A stretch of DNA of 64,000 nucleotides. Origin: Planococcus beigongshangi. Its GTDB lineage: Bacteria > Bacillota > Bacilli > Bacillales_A > Planococcaceae. Shown piece by piece: positions 1 to 8,115 of the stretch. The position numbers were made by a program, and so were the translations under genes. Under the pieces are notes generated by a model. That model did not search any database. It saw nothing but the letters and a program-made list of their open reading frames with translations, and was not told where the DNA came from. Location of the stretch: contig NZ_JADHDU010000002.1 of NCBI RefSeq assembly GCF_016820495.1, forward strand, positions 477,002 through 541,001, written 5' to 3'. How positions within the stretch are numbered: the first letter of the stretch is position 1; the number at the start of each line of letters is the position of its first letter.

Positions 1-61
1 ACAACGATTCTATGATCACTCAGCGGATTCTATAAGCACTCGCCGCACAAAACCCGACACA

Positions 62-92
62 AAACAAAACCCCCTCGCCGCAGCGAGAGGGT
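62..92 (-). terminator. Intrinsic terminator of ysdC
   Basis: A GC-rich stem (CCCTCGC pairing with GCGAGAGGG around a CGCA loop) is followed, read on the minus strand, by TTTTGTTTTG. It lies about 10 bases past the ysdC stop codon. Confidence 0.8.
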
Positions 93-101
93 CTCCATGT
101 T

Positions 102-1190
102 TTATTCGAATGTAATGCGGGCTACTGTGTCTTTGTCGAGTTTCTTGATGACTTCGATGATGAGTTTGACTGCGTTCTCGTAGTCGTCGCGGTGCAGGAT
201 GCCTGCGTGCGAGTGGATGTAGCGGGTTGCTACGCCGATCGCGAGTGCCGGGACGCCGTTTGCCGTCAAGTGGATCGAGCCGGCGTCCGTTCCGCCGCCT
301 GCAATCGTTTCGAACTGGTACGGGATGCCCGCTTCGTCCGCTGTATCAAGGACTAGTTCGCGCAAGCCACGGTGGGAAACCATCGATGCGTCGAATAACA
401 GAATCTGTGGTCCGTCGCCCATTTTAGAGTTGGATTCCTGGGCCGTGATTCCCGGAGTGTCGCCGGCGATGCCCACGTCCACTGCAAATCCGATGTCCGG
501 CTGGATTTTCGCTGTCGCTGTTTTCGCGCCGCGAAGTCCGACTTCTTCCTGGACCGTTCCGACGCCGTACACGATGTTCGGGTGATCCTGGCCTTGGAGG
601 CCTTTCAATACATCGATTGCGATTGCACAGCCGATACGGTTATCCCAAGCTTTTGCCAATAGGAATTTTTCATTCGTCATAGCCTGGAATTCGAAGTAAG
701 GCGTTACCATATCGCCCGGTGTAATGCCCCATTCTTTCACTTCGTCGCGTGAAGATGCGCCAATATCGATGAACATATCTTTGATTTCAACCGGTTTTTT
801 CCGTGCTTCAGGTGACAGGATATGCGGCGGTTTGGAACCGATGACCCCTGTGATCTCTTTGCCTGAGCGAGTTGTGATCGTTACGCGCTGTGCCAGCATG
901 ACCTGGTTCCACCAGCCGCCGACCGGTTGGAATTTCAGGAATCCTTTGTCGTCGATCTGGGAAATCATGAATCCGACTTCATCCAAGTGGCCTGCAACCA
1001 TGATTTTCGGTCCGTCAGCCAACCCTTCTTTTTTCGCGATCAGGCTGCCCAGTCCGTCCGTTTCCACTGAATCTGCAAAAGGCTCTATGTATTTCTTCAT
1101 GACCTCGCGCGATTGGCGTTCATTGCCGGGAATTCCGTTTGCATCGGTCAAGTCTTTTAACATCTGTAGCGTTTCATCCAATTTTACCAT
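102..1190 (-). CDS. ysdC: M42 family aminopeptidase (glutamyl aminopeptidase-like)
   Basis: A 362-residue cytosolic metallo-aminopeptidase of the M42 (TET/FrvX/YsdC) family, expected to remove N-terminal residues from short peptides with two bound metal ions. The metal ligands are visible: H68 and D70 in AGHLDEVG, the bridging D184 in KAWDNRIGC, the catalytic E216-E217 pair in TVQEEVG, D239 in AVDVG, and a late His in the IHSHAGILH region. A strong ribosome-binding site (TAGGAGGT) precedes the ATG. It is the last gene before a terminator, downstream of a dUTPase-like gene. Family assignment is firm; substrate preference is not readable from sequence. Confidence 0.93.
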   Translation of the reverse strand: MVKLDETLQMLKDLTDANGIPGNERQSREVMKKYIEPFADSVETDGLGSLIAKKEGLADGPKIMVAGHLDEVGFMISQIDDKGFLKFQPVGGWWNQVMLAQRVTITTRSGKEITGVIGSKPPHILSPEARKKPVEIKDMFIDIGASSRDEVKEWGITPGDMVTPYFEFQAMTNEKFLLAKAWDNRIGCAIAIDVLKGLQGQDHPNIVYGVGTVQEEVGLRGAKTATAKIQPDIGFAVDVGIAGDTPGITAQESNSKMGDGPQILLFDASMVSHRGLRELVLDTADEAGIPYQFETIAGGGTDAGSIHLTANGVPALAIGVATRYIHSHAGILHRDDYENAVKLIIEVIKKLDKDTVARITFE

Positions 1191-1269
1191 TTATTTCGAC
1201 CTCCTAAATAGTCTCACTTTTCCATTATAAATGAACAGTCGCCCATTTTCAAAATATTCTTTCCGAAAA

Positions 1270-1755
1270 TTAATAGCCATTTTTCTGTCGGTCATAATTT
1301 TTTTGATTCTTTGCCAGATAGGCTTCGAGCACCTCGTCGTAGCTGAAGCCGAGCACTTGTGCAATCGCACCATAGCAGCTCCAGATTTCCAGATAGTTTG
1401 ATGCGGATGCGCGGTCCATAAATTCATGGATGGCTTTGCCCGTCTTAAGGAATAAAGCGGTCAGATCATTGCCGATTGCAGGTTCCGGCCACTCTTCCAA
1501 ACTATCCAAATCCTTTTCGATCCCGAGTGACAACAGAAAATGAATCGAGTCGACATATTCTTCCAGAAGGATCTCCCGTTCCGACGGCCCTTTTGAGCTC
1601 CAGAATTTGAATGCCCGCGTTTCATTCGCAAGCTCTGCCAGTTCCACGATCAGCGCCAATCCTTTTTTCTCGAACAGATCACCTTCCACCCCATTATTTG
1701 TTTGGATGAAATGATCCAGTTCTTTCTGCATTTTGAATAACTCCGTTAAATTCAT
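1270..1755 (-). CDS. Dimeric dUTPase-like (MazG superfamily) pyrophosphatase
   Basis: A 161-residue all-alpha protein of the dimeric dUTPase/MazG-like superfamily, expected to hydrolyse dUTP (or a related NTP) to the monophosphate and pyrophosphate. The magnesium-binding signature is present as ExxE at residues 38-41 (ELAE) and EExxD around 65-69, inside two predicted helices. The start ATG is preceded by AAGGAGG. It lies about 80 bp upstream of ysdC on the same strand and may be cotranscribed with it. Superfamily membership is well supported; dUTP as the true substrate is inferred. Confidence 0.8.
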   Translation of the reverse strand: MNLTELFKMQKELDHFIQTNNGVEGDLFEKKGLALIVELAELANETRAFKFWSSKGPSEREILLEEYVDSIHFLLSLGIEKDLDSLEEWPEPAIGNDLTALFLKTGKAIHEFMDRASASNYLEIWSCYGAIAQVLGFSYDEVLEAYLAKNQKNYDRQKNGY

Positions 1756-1848
1756 GGAAATCCTCCTTTATTTCAATAAATCTTGAAACCATATATCTTC
1801 ATGTCCGTATTATACATGACGACCACTTTCCATAGGGGGTATTTAAGC

Positions 1849-2229
1849 ATGGCCATCATTATCCGTTTCCTTGTAATTGCACTGATCATTTATCTGTTTT
1901 ACCGCTTACTTCGCTATGTATTCGATCCGAAACGGAAATTTGATGCTGCAGTTGAAAGCAAATCCTATTATTTCTATGATGATGTACAGAATGTCCGGAA
2001 AAACTTTTTCATCACATTGCGCGGCGTCGTTTTTGAAGGGGAAAAATATCTTGGGACCACAGACGACGCATTCGAAGTCGTCTCCATATTCGTTTGGGCG
2101 GAAAATCCCGACAGCCTGCAGGGCTTCACCAAAGAGGACTTCCTTTTTCTCGAGAAGGAAATCGGGATGAACTATCCGAATGCTGACATCAACTGGAAAA
2201 ATCCGATCGAACAGTTAATGAAGCGTTAG
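1849..2229 (+). CDS. ysdB: YsdB family membrane-anchored protein
   Basis: A 126-residue protein matching Bacillus YsdB, which has been linked to the sigma-W regulon; its biochemical role is unknown. One hydrophobic segment at residues 3-19 (FLVIALIIYLFYRLL) anchors it, followed by a basic stretch and a soluble domain. I place the start at the ATG after AGGGGGT, seven bases away, rather than at a TTG 66 bases upstream that has no good ribosome-binding site. It is transcribed towards ysdA, whose end lies 8 bases away on the other strand. Confidence 0.8.
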   Translation: MAIIIRFLVIALIIYLFYRLLRYVFDPKRKFDAAVESKSYYFYDDVQNVRKNFFITLRGVVFEGEKYLGTTDDAFEVVSIFVWAENPDSLQGFTKEDFLFLEKEIGMNYPNADINWKNPIEQLMKR

Positions 2230-2237
2230 GCGATCAA

Positions 2238-2516
2238 TTAGCGCAAACCTGTTTCCCTGTAAACCCAGACAAGGAGCGCCGCCTGGAGAATGGCCAGCAT
2301 CAGGAAGCCGATGCGGAAATTGGTATGTTTTGTCTTGTGCCGGAATGCCATCATGCCGATATAGGCTCCGATGGCTCCGCCGAATATGGCTACACGCCAT
2401 AGATTTTTCTCCGGTATCCTCCGGCCGCGCTGCTGTGCCTGGCGTTTGTCCATTTTCATCATTGCGAGCGCCATGACGGACAGGATCATGATATAGGCTG
2501 AAACCACTAAAAACAT
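2238..2516 (-). CDS. ysdA: DUF1294 membrane protein (YsdA-like)
   Basis: A 92-residue membrane protein of the DUF1294 family, function unknown. Three hydrophobic stretches are visible, near residues 2-20, 42-58 and 70-86, with a short basic loop (KMDKRQAQQRGRRIP) that is typical of the family. It follows rplT downstream of a strong terminator, so it is probably expressed separately or by read-through. The neighbour relation (rplT-ysdA-ysdB) is the same as in B. subtilis. Confidence 0.8.
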   Translation of the reverse strand: MFLVVSAYIMILSVMALAMMKMDKRQAQQRGRRIPEKNLWRVAIFGGAIGAYIGMMAFRHKTKHTNFRIGFLMLAILQAALLVWVYRETGLR

Positions 2517-2532
2517 CTTTAATCTCCTCCAT

Positions 2533-2567
2533 AAAAAAAGACTGGCGAATGGTCGCCAGTCTTTTTT
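2533..2567 (-). terminator. Terminator after rplT
   Basis: GACTGGCG pairs with CGCCAGTC, flanked by A and T runs on both sides, so it can work in both directions. It ends the infC-rpmI-rplT operon just after the rplT stop codon. Confidence 0.88.
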
Positions 2568-2575
2568 GTCTTATC

Positions 2576-2935
2576 TTATTTGTTTAACGCTTTTTTAGCT
2601 TGGTCAGCAAGTGCTGTGAAAGCTACTGCATCAGATACAGCGATTTCTGCAAGCATTTTGCGGTTGATGTCGATGCCGGCAACTTTCAAACCGTTCATTA
2701 GACGGCTGTAAGAGATGTCGTTCAAACGAGCTGCTGCGTTGATACGAGTGATCCACAGTCTGCGGAAGTCACGTTTTTTGTTGCGACGGTCACGGTAAGC
2801 ATAGTTACCTGACTTCATCACCTGTTGGTTTGCTACTTTGAAAAGGATGTGCTTTGCACCATAATAACCTTTTGCTAATTTAATGACCTTTTTACGACGC
2901 TGGCGCGTCACTGTTCCACCTTTTACGCGTGGCAT
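2576..2935 (-). CDS. rplT: 50S ribosomal protein L20
   Basis: A 119-residue ribosomal protein that binds 23S rRNA early in large-subunit assembly. The N-terminus [17 protein letters not shown] and the stretch [20 protein letters not shown] are family hallmarks. In Bacillus, L20 also represses its own operon by binding the infC leader; the matching leader is visible upstream of infC here. It is the third gene of infC-rpmI-rplT. The gap to rpmI is 138 bp, unusually long for this operon, and carries a repeat. Confidence 0.98.
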   Translation of the reverse strand: MPRVKGGTVTRQRRKKVIKLAKGYYGAKHILFKVANQQVMKSGNYAYRDRRNKKRDFRRLWITRINAAARLNDISYSRLMNGLKVAGIDINRKMLAEIAVSDAVAFTALADQAKKALNK

Positions 2936-2994
2936 AATACATTACCTCCTGCTTGAATATAAAAAAATTCGATTTTTTGTTCGGTATTGCTATT

Positions 2995-3071
2995 GTCGAG
3001 GCTCCAGCTGCCCGGCCCTTTCGGGAAATAAAGGCTGCTCCTGCATCGCTGCTGTCTCTCGCTGGCGCTTT
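2995..3071. repeat. Interspersed repeat inside the rpmI-rplT gap
   Basis: This GC-rich stretch, with GCTCCAGCTGCCC, CGGCCCTTTCGGG and CTCTCGCTGGCGCTTTT, resembles from memory short intergenic repeats common in Bacillus-like genomes. It has no reading frame of its own and separates two genes that are normally tightly spaced. Confidence 0.5.
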
Positions 3072-3073
3072 TC

Positions 3074-3274
3074 TTACTTCATGTTATAGATAAGTGATTT
3101 AATGCGTTTCAAATCGCCTGATGATACAAGTTTCCCTTTACGGAGCTTGCGTTTTTGCTTAGTCGATTTGTTTGCAAATAAGTGGCTAGTGTGTGAGCTG
3201 AAGCGTCTGACTTTACCAGTTCCAGTTTTCTTGAAACGTTTTGACGCACCGCTATGGCTTTTCATTTTCGGCAT
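3074..3274 (-). CDS. rpmI: 50S ribosomal protein L35
   Basis: A 66-residue, very basic ribosomal protein of the large subunit. The sequence [21 protein letters not shown] at the N-terminus and the Lys/Arg-rich middle are diagnostic. The ribosome-binding site TAGGAGGAA lies a few bases upstream. It sits between infC and rplT, 28 bases after infC, in the conserved translation operon, and should be controlled together with them by the leader upstream of infC. Confidence 0.98.
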   Translation of the reverse strand: MPKMKSHSGASKRFKKTGTGKVRRFSSHTSHLFANKSTKQKRKLRKGKLVSSGDLKRIKSLIYNMK

Positions 3275-3302
3275 TTCGAGTTCCTCCTAAACAAATATAC
3301 TG

Positions 3303-3824
3303 TTATTCTTTTTCGTTGACTGGAGCAAGCATCAAGAACATGCTGCGTCCGTCCATTTTAGGGCGCTGTTCAACCGTCGCCACGTCTTTGCATGCTTCTG
3401 CGAAGCGTTCAAGTACGCGCTGTCCGATTTCCTTGTGCGTAATCGCACGGCCTTTAAAACGGATTGAAGCTTTGACTTTGTCGCCTTTTTCAAGGAACTT
3501 GATCGCGTTGCGAAGTTTCGTTTCAAAATCATGATCATCGATTCCAGGGCTCAAACGAACCTCTTTCACTACGATGACTTTTTGATTCTTGCGAATCTCA
3601 CGTTCCTTCTTCTGCTGTTCAAACTTGAATTTACCATGGTCCATGATGCGGGCAACCGGCGGCTTAGCTTGAGGAGCCACAAGAACCAGATCCAAGTTGA
3701 CACGGCCTGCAATTTCTAGCGCTTCGTTGCGCGTTTTTATGCCGAGCTGTTCACCGTTCTGATCAATAACCCGCAATTCCCGTGCACGAATGCCTTCGTT
3801 TACATTAATGTCTTTGCTAATAAT
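3303..3824 (-). CDS. infC: Translation initiation factor IF-3, AUU start
   Basis: IF-3 binds the 30S subunit and proofreads start-codon choice. The conserved C-terminal half ([20 protein letters not shown], then [14 protein letters not shown]) identifies it. No ATG, GTG or TTG near the front gives the full N-terminus; a TTG start at 3776 would cut off the first 16 residues. Reading through to an ATT ATT AGC AAA run behind GGAGGTGG restores [17 protein letters not shown], which matches the family. I place the start at the ATT at 3824 (173 residues); the ATT at 3821 is also possible. A rare AUU start is the known autoregulatory feature of infC. Confidence 0.93.
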   Translation of the reverse strand: MISKDINVNEGIRARELRVIDQNGEQLGIKTRNEALEIAGRVNLDLVLVAPQAKPPVARIMDHGKFKFEQQKKEREIRKNQKVIVVKEVRLSPGIDDHDFETKLRNAIKFLEKGDKVKASIRFKGRAITHKEIGQRVLERFAEACKDVATVEQRPKMDGRSMFLMLAPVNEKE

Positions 3825-3829
3825 AATCC

Positions 3830-4050
3830 ACCTCCGGATAGTGTTGCGAATAGCTTAAAATGCGTAACCGACCATGTCGGCATACAGGTTCCGATCCAAA
3901 GAAAAAGCGGATGGGCCTCGTTCGGCCCACCCGCAATTTATGACAGCACGCCGCAGCGTGAAAAAGTCAAATCGTGTCTACCTGCCAACAAATGGTCGAT
4001 CAGGTGAGAAGCGGGTGCTCCTGCTTGCACATATAAGTATTCTATAACCT
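3830..4050 (-). ncRNA. L20-type leader of the infC operon
   Basis: The roughly 220-nt untranslated leader carries GCACCCGCTTCTCACCTG, a GGCAGGTAGACACGA segment and an internal terminator, in the arrangement I recall for the L20-binding leader of Bacillales infC operons. L20 is expected to stabilise a fold that favours termination before infC. The class assignment is from memory of the family; the promoter and terminator are visible directly. Confidence 0.75.
3900..3934 (-). terminator. Attenuator in the infC leader
   Basis: GCGGGTGGGCC pairs with GGCCCATCCGC around GAACGA, then TTTTTCTTT on the minus strand. It lies about 75 bases before the infC start, so it must be a regulated terminator rather than an operon end. 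Confidence 0.88.
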
Positions 4051-4055
4051 TAACT

Positions 4056-4084
4056 ATAATATCACGCACAGGTGAAGGTGTCAA
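4056..4084 (-). promoter_or_regulatory. Sigma-A promoter of infC-rpmI-rplT
   Basis: A perfect TTGACA -35 box (4084-4079) and a TATTAT -10 box (4061-4056) are separated by exactly 17 bases. Transcription should start near 4049, giving the leader RNA. Confidence 0.85.
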
Positions 4085-4126
4085 CCAACTTCTCTATATA
4101 AGTCGAAGTAATAAACTAAAGTAACC

Positions 4127-4282
4127 GATATTTCACAAAATAACTTCCTGGGGGCTCGCGCTGAGCTAACTCGGTCTTGTTCCACTTCGCCCGAGTGGAT
4201 CTCAACACTTCGCTCGAAACGGAGTTGGAAAACCAACTCCGTTTCTAATCCCTTGGGAGTCTTCGCTGTTTTGCTCCATATC
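4127..4282 (-). repeat. Dispersed inverted-terminus element, copy 1 (family B)
   Basis: This 156-bp element is bounded by imperfect 18-bp inverted ends, GATATGGAGCAAAACAGC and its counterpart GATATTTCACAAAATAAC. Inside is a perfect hairpin at 4217-4246 (GAAACGGAGTTGG, AAAA loop, complement). Two other copies with the same ends are at 10342-10535 and 31731-31872. The interior differs between copies. No coding capacity is evident. Confidence 0.7.
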
Positions 4283-4321
4283 TGTGAAACTCTTCTCATT
4301 TTGAAGTGGTTTCTAAATGCG

Positions 4322-4347
4322 AACTCGGACGAATCATCGTCCGAGTT
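4322..4347. repeat. Perfect palindrome AACTCGGACGA
   Basis: AACTCGGACGA, a 4-base loop, then TCGTCCGAGTT: an 11-bp perfect inverted repeat. A shorter version with the same core (ACTCGGAC/GTCCGAGT) is at 10235-10254, also beside family A and B repeats. Confidence 0.75.
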
Positions 4348-4442
4348 GGTGCTCAAGATGACATTAAAATTTGAGTAGGCAACTGGTCCTTCACGTTCTC
4401 TACAGAAGTCATCCCCAGCGGTGGAGCGACTCTGGACCAGCT

Positions 4443-4735
4443 GGAGCAATAAGACGAGTGCCCTTCTCGGCTTATTGTGGGAAGGTGGTCCTAAGCGACG
4501 GAGCGGCATTTCAATTATTAATCTGAATTACTTTCTTTCCAGAGGTGGACCTCAAAGCGAAGACGCAGCTCAGGAGCAGGCGAAGGCCGAGCGGAGCAAT
4601 AAGACGAGTGGTTTTCTCGGCTTATTGCGGGAGCCAAGGTGCGCCATGAACTTGCGGCGCCTCCTTTGCGACGAGCGCAGCGGTGGAGCATAATCTTTGC
4701 ACTGTCCATAGCGCCGAAGCGTTATACATAGTTTT
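4443..4735 (+). repeat. Hairpin repeat family A, two copies in tandem
   Basis: Two copies of a roughly 40-bp hairpin begin at 4443 and 4592. Each reads GGAGCAATAAGACGAGTG, a short loop, then TTCTCGGCTTATTG, so that CAATAAGACGAG pairs with CTCGGCTTATTG with one mismatch. The second copy runs on to a tail CATAGCGCCGAAGCGTTATA. The same unit is at about 10093-10145 and 12703-12775. The whole 4085-4740 gap holds only such repeats and no convincing gene. Confidence 0.75.
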
Positions 4736-4746
4736 CCTGCTTCATT

Positions 4747-6675
4747 TTATCGAAGTTCCCCTTGAATCATCGCCAGGAAGTCTTCGAACGGCATGCTTTC
4801 GGATTTCTGTTCCCCGTATTTACGGACGTTGACCGAGCCGTCTTCCATCTCCTTGTCGCCGAGTACAAGCATATAAGGGACTTTCTGCATTTGCGCTTCA
4901 CGGATCTTATAGCCGAGCTTTTCATCGCGGCCGTCGATATCTACACGCAATTTATGATTCTGCAGTTTTTCCTGTAATTCATTGGCATAGTCACTGTGGA
5001 CATCAAGCGATACCGGGATGATTTCGACCTGAACCGGTGCCAGCCAAGTCGGGAATGCGCCTTTGTATTCTTCGATCAGGAATGCGACAAAACGTTCCAT
5101 TGTCGACACGACTCCTCGGTGGATGACAACCGGGCGGTGCTGTTTGCCGTCTTCTCCGATATACGACAGTTCGAAACGCTCAGGCAGAAGAAAATCAAGC
5201 TGAACAGTGGAAAGCGTTTCTTCTTTGCCAAGTGCAGTTTTCACCTGGACATCAAGTTTCGGACCATAGAATGCCGCTTCACCTTCAGCTTCCACATAAT
5301 CCAAGCCCATATCGTCCATCGCTTCTTTCAGCATGGATTGTGCACGCTCCCACATGGCGTCGTCATCAAAGTATTTCTCTTTATCCGCAGGGTCGCGGTA
5401 TGACACGCGGAATGAATAATCGTTGATATTGAAATCCTTATAAACTTCGATTACCAGATTCACAACGCGGATAAATTCTTCCTTGATCTGATCCGGACGA
5501 ACAAATAAATGTGCATCATTCAAAGTCATGCCGCGTACACGTTGCAGACCGGAGAGAGCGCCTGACATTTCATAGCGGTGCATTGTGCCAAGTTCCGCAA
5601 TGCGGACCGGCATCTGGCGATAGGAATGGATGCCTTGCTTGAAAATCATCATATGGTGCGGGCAGTTCATCGGACGAAGCACAAGATCTTCGTTGTCCAT
5701 GCTCATGACCGGGAACATATCGTCCTGGTAATGGTCCCAGTGGCCGCTTGTCTTGTAAAGGTCGACACTGCCGAGAACCGGAGTATAAACGTGGTCGTAG
5801 CCTAGGCGTTCTTCCTTATCTACGATATAACGCTCGATGATGCGGCGGATCGTCGCGCCTTTCGGAAGCCACATCGGCAATCCCTGTCCGACTTTCTGCG
5901 AGTTCATGAACAGATTTAATTCTTTACCTATTTTACGGTGGTCGCGCTCTTTCGCTTCTTCCAGCATTTCAAGATGCGCTTTCAGGTCTTCTTTCTTGAA
6001 GAACGCAGTACCGTAGATGCGCTGCAGCATTTTATTGTCGCTGTCGCCTCTCCAGTAGGCTCCCGCCACGCTGAGCAATTTGAATTCCTTCAATTTGCCT
6101 GTCGCTGGTACATGGATGCCGCGGCACAGGTCGAAGAATTCGCCCTGTTCATAAATCGACACCTGCTCATCTTCCGGAATCGCTTCAAGAAGTTCCAGTT
6201 TATACGGATCTTCGATCGCTGCGAAACGTTCCTGAGCTTCTGCACGGGACACATCGACACGAACGATTTCAAGATTCTCGCCGATGATCTTCTTCATTTC
6301 CTTCTCGATTTTCGGAAGGTCCTCGGAAGTGATTGCCGACTCCGTATCGATGTCATAGTAGAAACCATTTTCAATGACCGGGCCGACGCCGAGTTTTGCA
6401 TCCGGATAGAGGCGTTTAACCGCCTGTGCCAATAAATGCGCAGTACTGTGGCGAAGGATTTCCAACGCTTCGTCCGATTCTGCAGTAATGATGGCGATGT
6501 CGCCGTCCTGTTTCAACGGCGCTTTCAAGTCGACGAGCTGATCGCCGATTTTTCCTGCTAACGCTTTTTTGCGAAGACCCGGGCTGATGGACTGTGCCAC
6601 GTCTTCAGTAGTTGTGCCCTGCTCGAATTCCTTTACTGCCCCGTCCGGGAATTTCAAATTGATCATGTTTGACAT
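4747..6675 (-). CDS. thrS: Threonyl-tRNA synthetase
   Basis: A 642-residue class II aminoacyl-tRNA synthetase that charges tRNA-Thr in the cytosol. Domains in order: a TGS domain at about residues 1-65; the editing (tRNA-SAD) domain with [12 protein letters not shown] near 77; the class II catalytic core with [13 protein letters not shown] and the [13 protein letters not shown] motif; and the anticodon-binding domain from about 540, ending in [18 protein letters not shown]. Length and motifs match the family. AAGGAGAGG precedes the ATG. A T-box leader upstream puts it under control of uncharged tRNA-Thr. Confidence 0.98.
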   Translation of the reverse strand: MSNMINLKFPDGAVKEFEQGTTTEDVAQSISPGLRKKALAGKIGDQLVDLKAPLKQDGDIAIITAESDEALEILRHSTAHLLAQAVKRLYPDAKLGVGPVIENGFYYDIDTESAITSEDLPKIEKEMKKIIGENLEIVRVDVSRAEAQERFAAIEDPYKLELLEAIPEDEQVSIYEQGEFFDLCRGIHVPATGKLKEFKLLSVAGAYWRGDSDNKMLQRIYGTAFFKKEDLKAHLEMLEEAKERDHRKIGKELNLFMNSQKVGQGLPMWLPKGATIRRIIERYIVDKEERLGYDHVYTPVLGSVDLYKTSGHWDHYQDDMFPVMSMDNEDLVLRPMNCPHHMMIFKQGIHSYRQMPVRIAELGTMHRYEMSGALSGLQRVRGMTLNDAHLFVRPDQIKEEFIRVVNLVIEVYKDFNINDYSFRVSYRDPADKEKYFDDDAMWERAQSMLKEAMDDMGLDYVEAEGEAAFYGPKLDVQVKTALGKEETLSTVQLDFLLPERFELSYIGEDGKQHRPVVIHRGVVSTMERFVAFLIEEYKGAFPTWLAPVQVEIIPVSLDVHSDYANELQEKLQNHKLRVDIDGRDEKLGYKIREAQMQKVPYMLVLGDKEMEDGSVNVRKYGEQKSESMPFEDFLAMIQGELR

Positions 6676-6734
6676 AGTGACCTCTCCTTTTGATGTTTTA
6701 CTAGTTTACCAGTTTCACAGGGTCTGAACTGGCG

Positions 6735-6866
6735 CTCTTTTTTAGATCCAGCTCCAAGAGCCTGCTTCTCGGGACATAAGCCACTTCGGCTGTGCGGCTG
6801 AAAACATGCCGCTTCGCCAAATCGTCTTATGCCTGTCGAAGCAGAACGGCTCTTTCCGCTTTTCAA
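6735..6866. repeat. Interspersed repeat between T-box and thrS
   Basis: A repeat-like segment with TCCAGCTCC near 6753 and CTTATGCCTGTCGAAGCAG at 6826 lies inside the thrS transcript, after the attenuator. A close relative of its right end is at 44490-44527, and a shorter piece at 53120-53145. No reading frame with conserved features was found. Confidence 0.5.
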
Positions 6867-7113
6867 CGCAAAAAAGCCCCATCCCAAAGGGACGAAGCTT
6901 AAGCTCGTGGTTCCACCCTTCTTCAGCCCCGACCAGTAAACTGGCCGGAACGAAGCTCTGCATCGGCTAACGGGCCGGTTGCCGGCAGCTGCTACTAAAA
7001 AGTTCACAGCTGCTGCTCGGAGGCGGTAAGCGGATGGCCGTTTCTTAAGAAGCTTTCAGCCTAGGCTTCTCTCTCTGGAAGTCGTACCATCCACTATTGT
7101 CCTCGTCGTTGCA
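6866..7113 (-). ncRNA. T-box leader of thrS
   Basis: The leader contains the T-box core AGGGTGGAACCACGAG (core bases 6907-6915). An intrinsic terminator follows at 6869-6905 (GTCCC/GGGA stem, then TTTTTT). Upstream lie GAGGACAATAGTGGA and several stem regions. An ACC in the sequence CGCTTACCGCCTCC is a plausible threonine specifier. Uncharged tRNA-Thr should bind and switch the terminator to an antiterminator. The class is firm; the specifier position is inferred. Confidence 0.9.
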
Positions 7114-7179
7114 TTTAAAATCTATATCGATTCATTTCACTATAAACTGAAAACATTCAAAATGCAATAGCCTTCCAGT

Positions 7180-8115
7180 TTAATTGCGGCGGTTGTGGCC
7201 ATCCAGCTTCACCGGCACCGTCAAGGCGCGGATCCGCTCCATCACACGGGCCGCTTTCAGATCTTCCTTTTCGCCTCGCTGCGAATACGTGAGGTGATGT
7301 TCCAGTTCCGAATAACTGAAATTCGACGTCAGGAAAGTCGGCAGCTTTTCAGCCATCCGGTAATGGAGGATGGTGCCGAGCACTTCATCGCGCGTCCAGC
7401 TCGACATGGCCTCCGCTCCGATATCATCCAACATCAATACAGGCGCCTTTTTCACGTAATCCACTTTTTCCTGCAGCGTCTGGTCGCCGATCGCCTGTTT
7501 CATTTCACGCATGAATTCCGGCACGAATACAAGGACGGATTTGACATTACGCTCAGCCAGGGCATTGGCCACCGCACTCAATAAATAGGATTTCCCGACA
7601 CCGAACTTCCCGTAGAAATAGAAGCCTTTTTCCGGCATATTATCAGGGCCGGTAGCTTGTTTCATAAACGCTCCGACAGCCCGGAACGCTTCCATGCGGC
7701 TGTCGTCCGCTTCAAAGCCGTCCAAAGTCGCCTGCATGACTTCCTTCGGCATATACATGCTGTGGATAAGGGAGCTTGCGCGGCGTTTATTGTCATAGGC
7801 ATTTTTAGATTTACAAGGTGTATATGCGATGCCGATCGTATTGCGCTCCAGCACCAGATTCGGCTCGAAGCCTTTCAGGTGGTTGATGCATCCTTCCAGG
7901 CTGGGGCATTTATTACAGTCATGGGACTGGTCGATATATTCATACAGCTTATGCATGCCGCGGTCGACTACACTTTTATCGACTTCGTCAGAATGTTCTT
8001 CCAGAAATTTCTGGACGCCGGGATTCTCAAGCACTTCCTTGCGCATATCATCATAACGCTCTGAAAAAGCCGGTGCATTGACCACCCGTTTTAAAGTTTC
8101 CCGAATCGGTTCCAT
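7180..8115 (-). CDS. dnaI: Primosomal helicase loader DnaI
   Basis: A 311-residue AAA+ ATPase that loads the replicative helicase together with DnaB and DnaD. The N-terminal helicase-interaction part carries a cysteine cluster (C67, C70, C76, C101) in DCNKCPSLEGC, consistent with the zinc site of DnaI. The ATPase core has Walker A GKFGVGKS at 169-176, Walker B VLMLDDIGAE, and an arginine-bearing end (RVMERIRAL). Its ATG directly abuts the dnaB stop codon, and its ribosome-binding site AAGGGTGAT lies inside dnaB, so the two are translationally linked. The ytxBC genes found after dnaI in B. subtilis are absent here. Confidence 0.96.
   Translation of the reverse strand: MEPIRETLKRVVNAPAFSERYDDMRKEVLENPGVQKFLEEHSDEVDKSVVDRGMHKLYEYIDQSHDCNKCPSLEGCINHLKGFEPNLVLERNTIGIAYTPCKSKNAYDNKRRASSLIHSMYMPKEVMQATLDGFEADDSRMEAFRAVGAFMKQATGPDNMPEKGFYFYGKFGVGKSYLLSAVANALAERNVKSVLVFVPEFMREMKQAIGDQTLQEKVDYVKKAPVLMLDDIGAEAMSSWTRDEVLGTILHYRMAEKLPTFLTSNFSYSELEHHLTYSQRGEKEDLKAARVMERIRALTVPVKLDGHNRRN

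Noticed and set aside
724-1230. Long plus-strand frames opposite ysdC and many other genes
   Set aside because: They are antisense shadows of well-supported genes, with no ribosome-binding sites or family motifs.
4081-4509. Minus-strand frame of 142 codons in the repeat gap after the infC promoter
   Set aside because: It runs through family A and B repeats and the perfect hairpins, has no codon bias or domain, and overlaps the infC promoter.
6663-7007. Minus-strand frame of 114 codons upstream of thrS
   Set aside because: It spans the T-box leader, its terminator and a repeat; structured RNA explains the sequence better than a protein.
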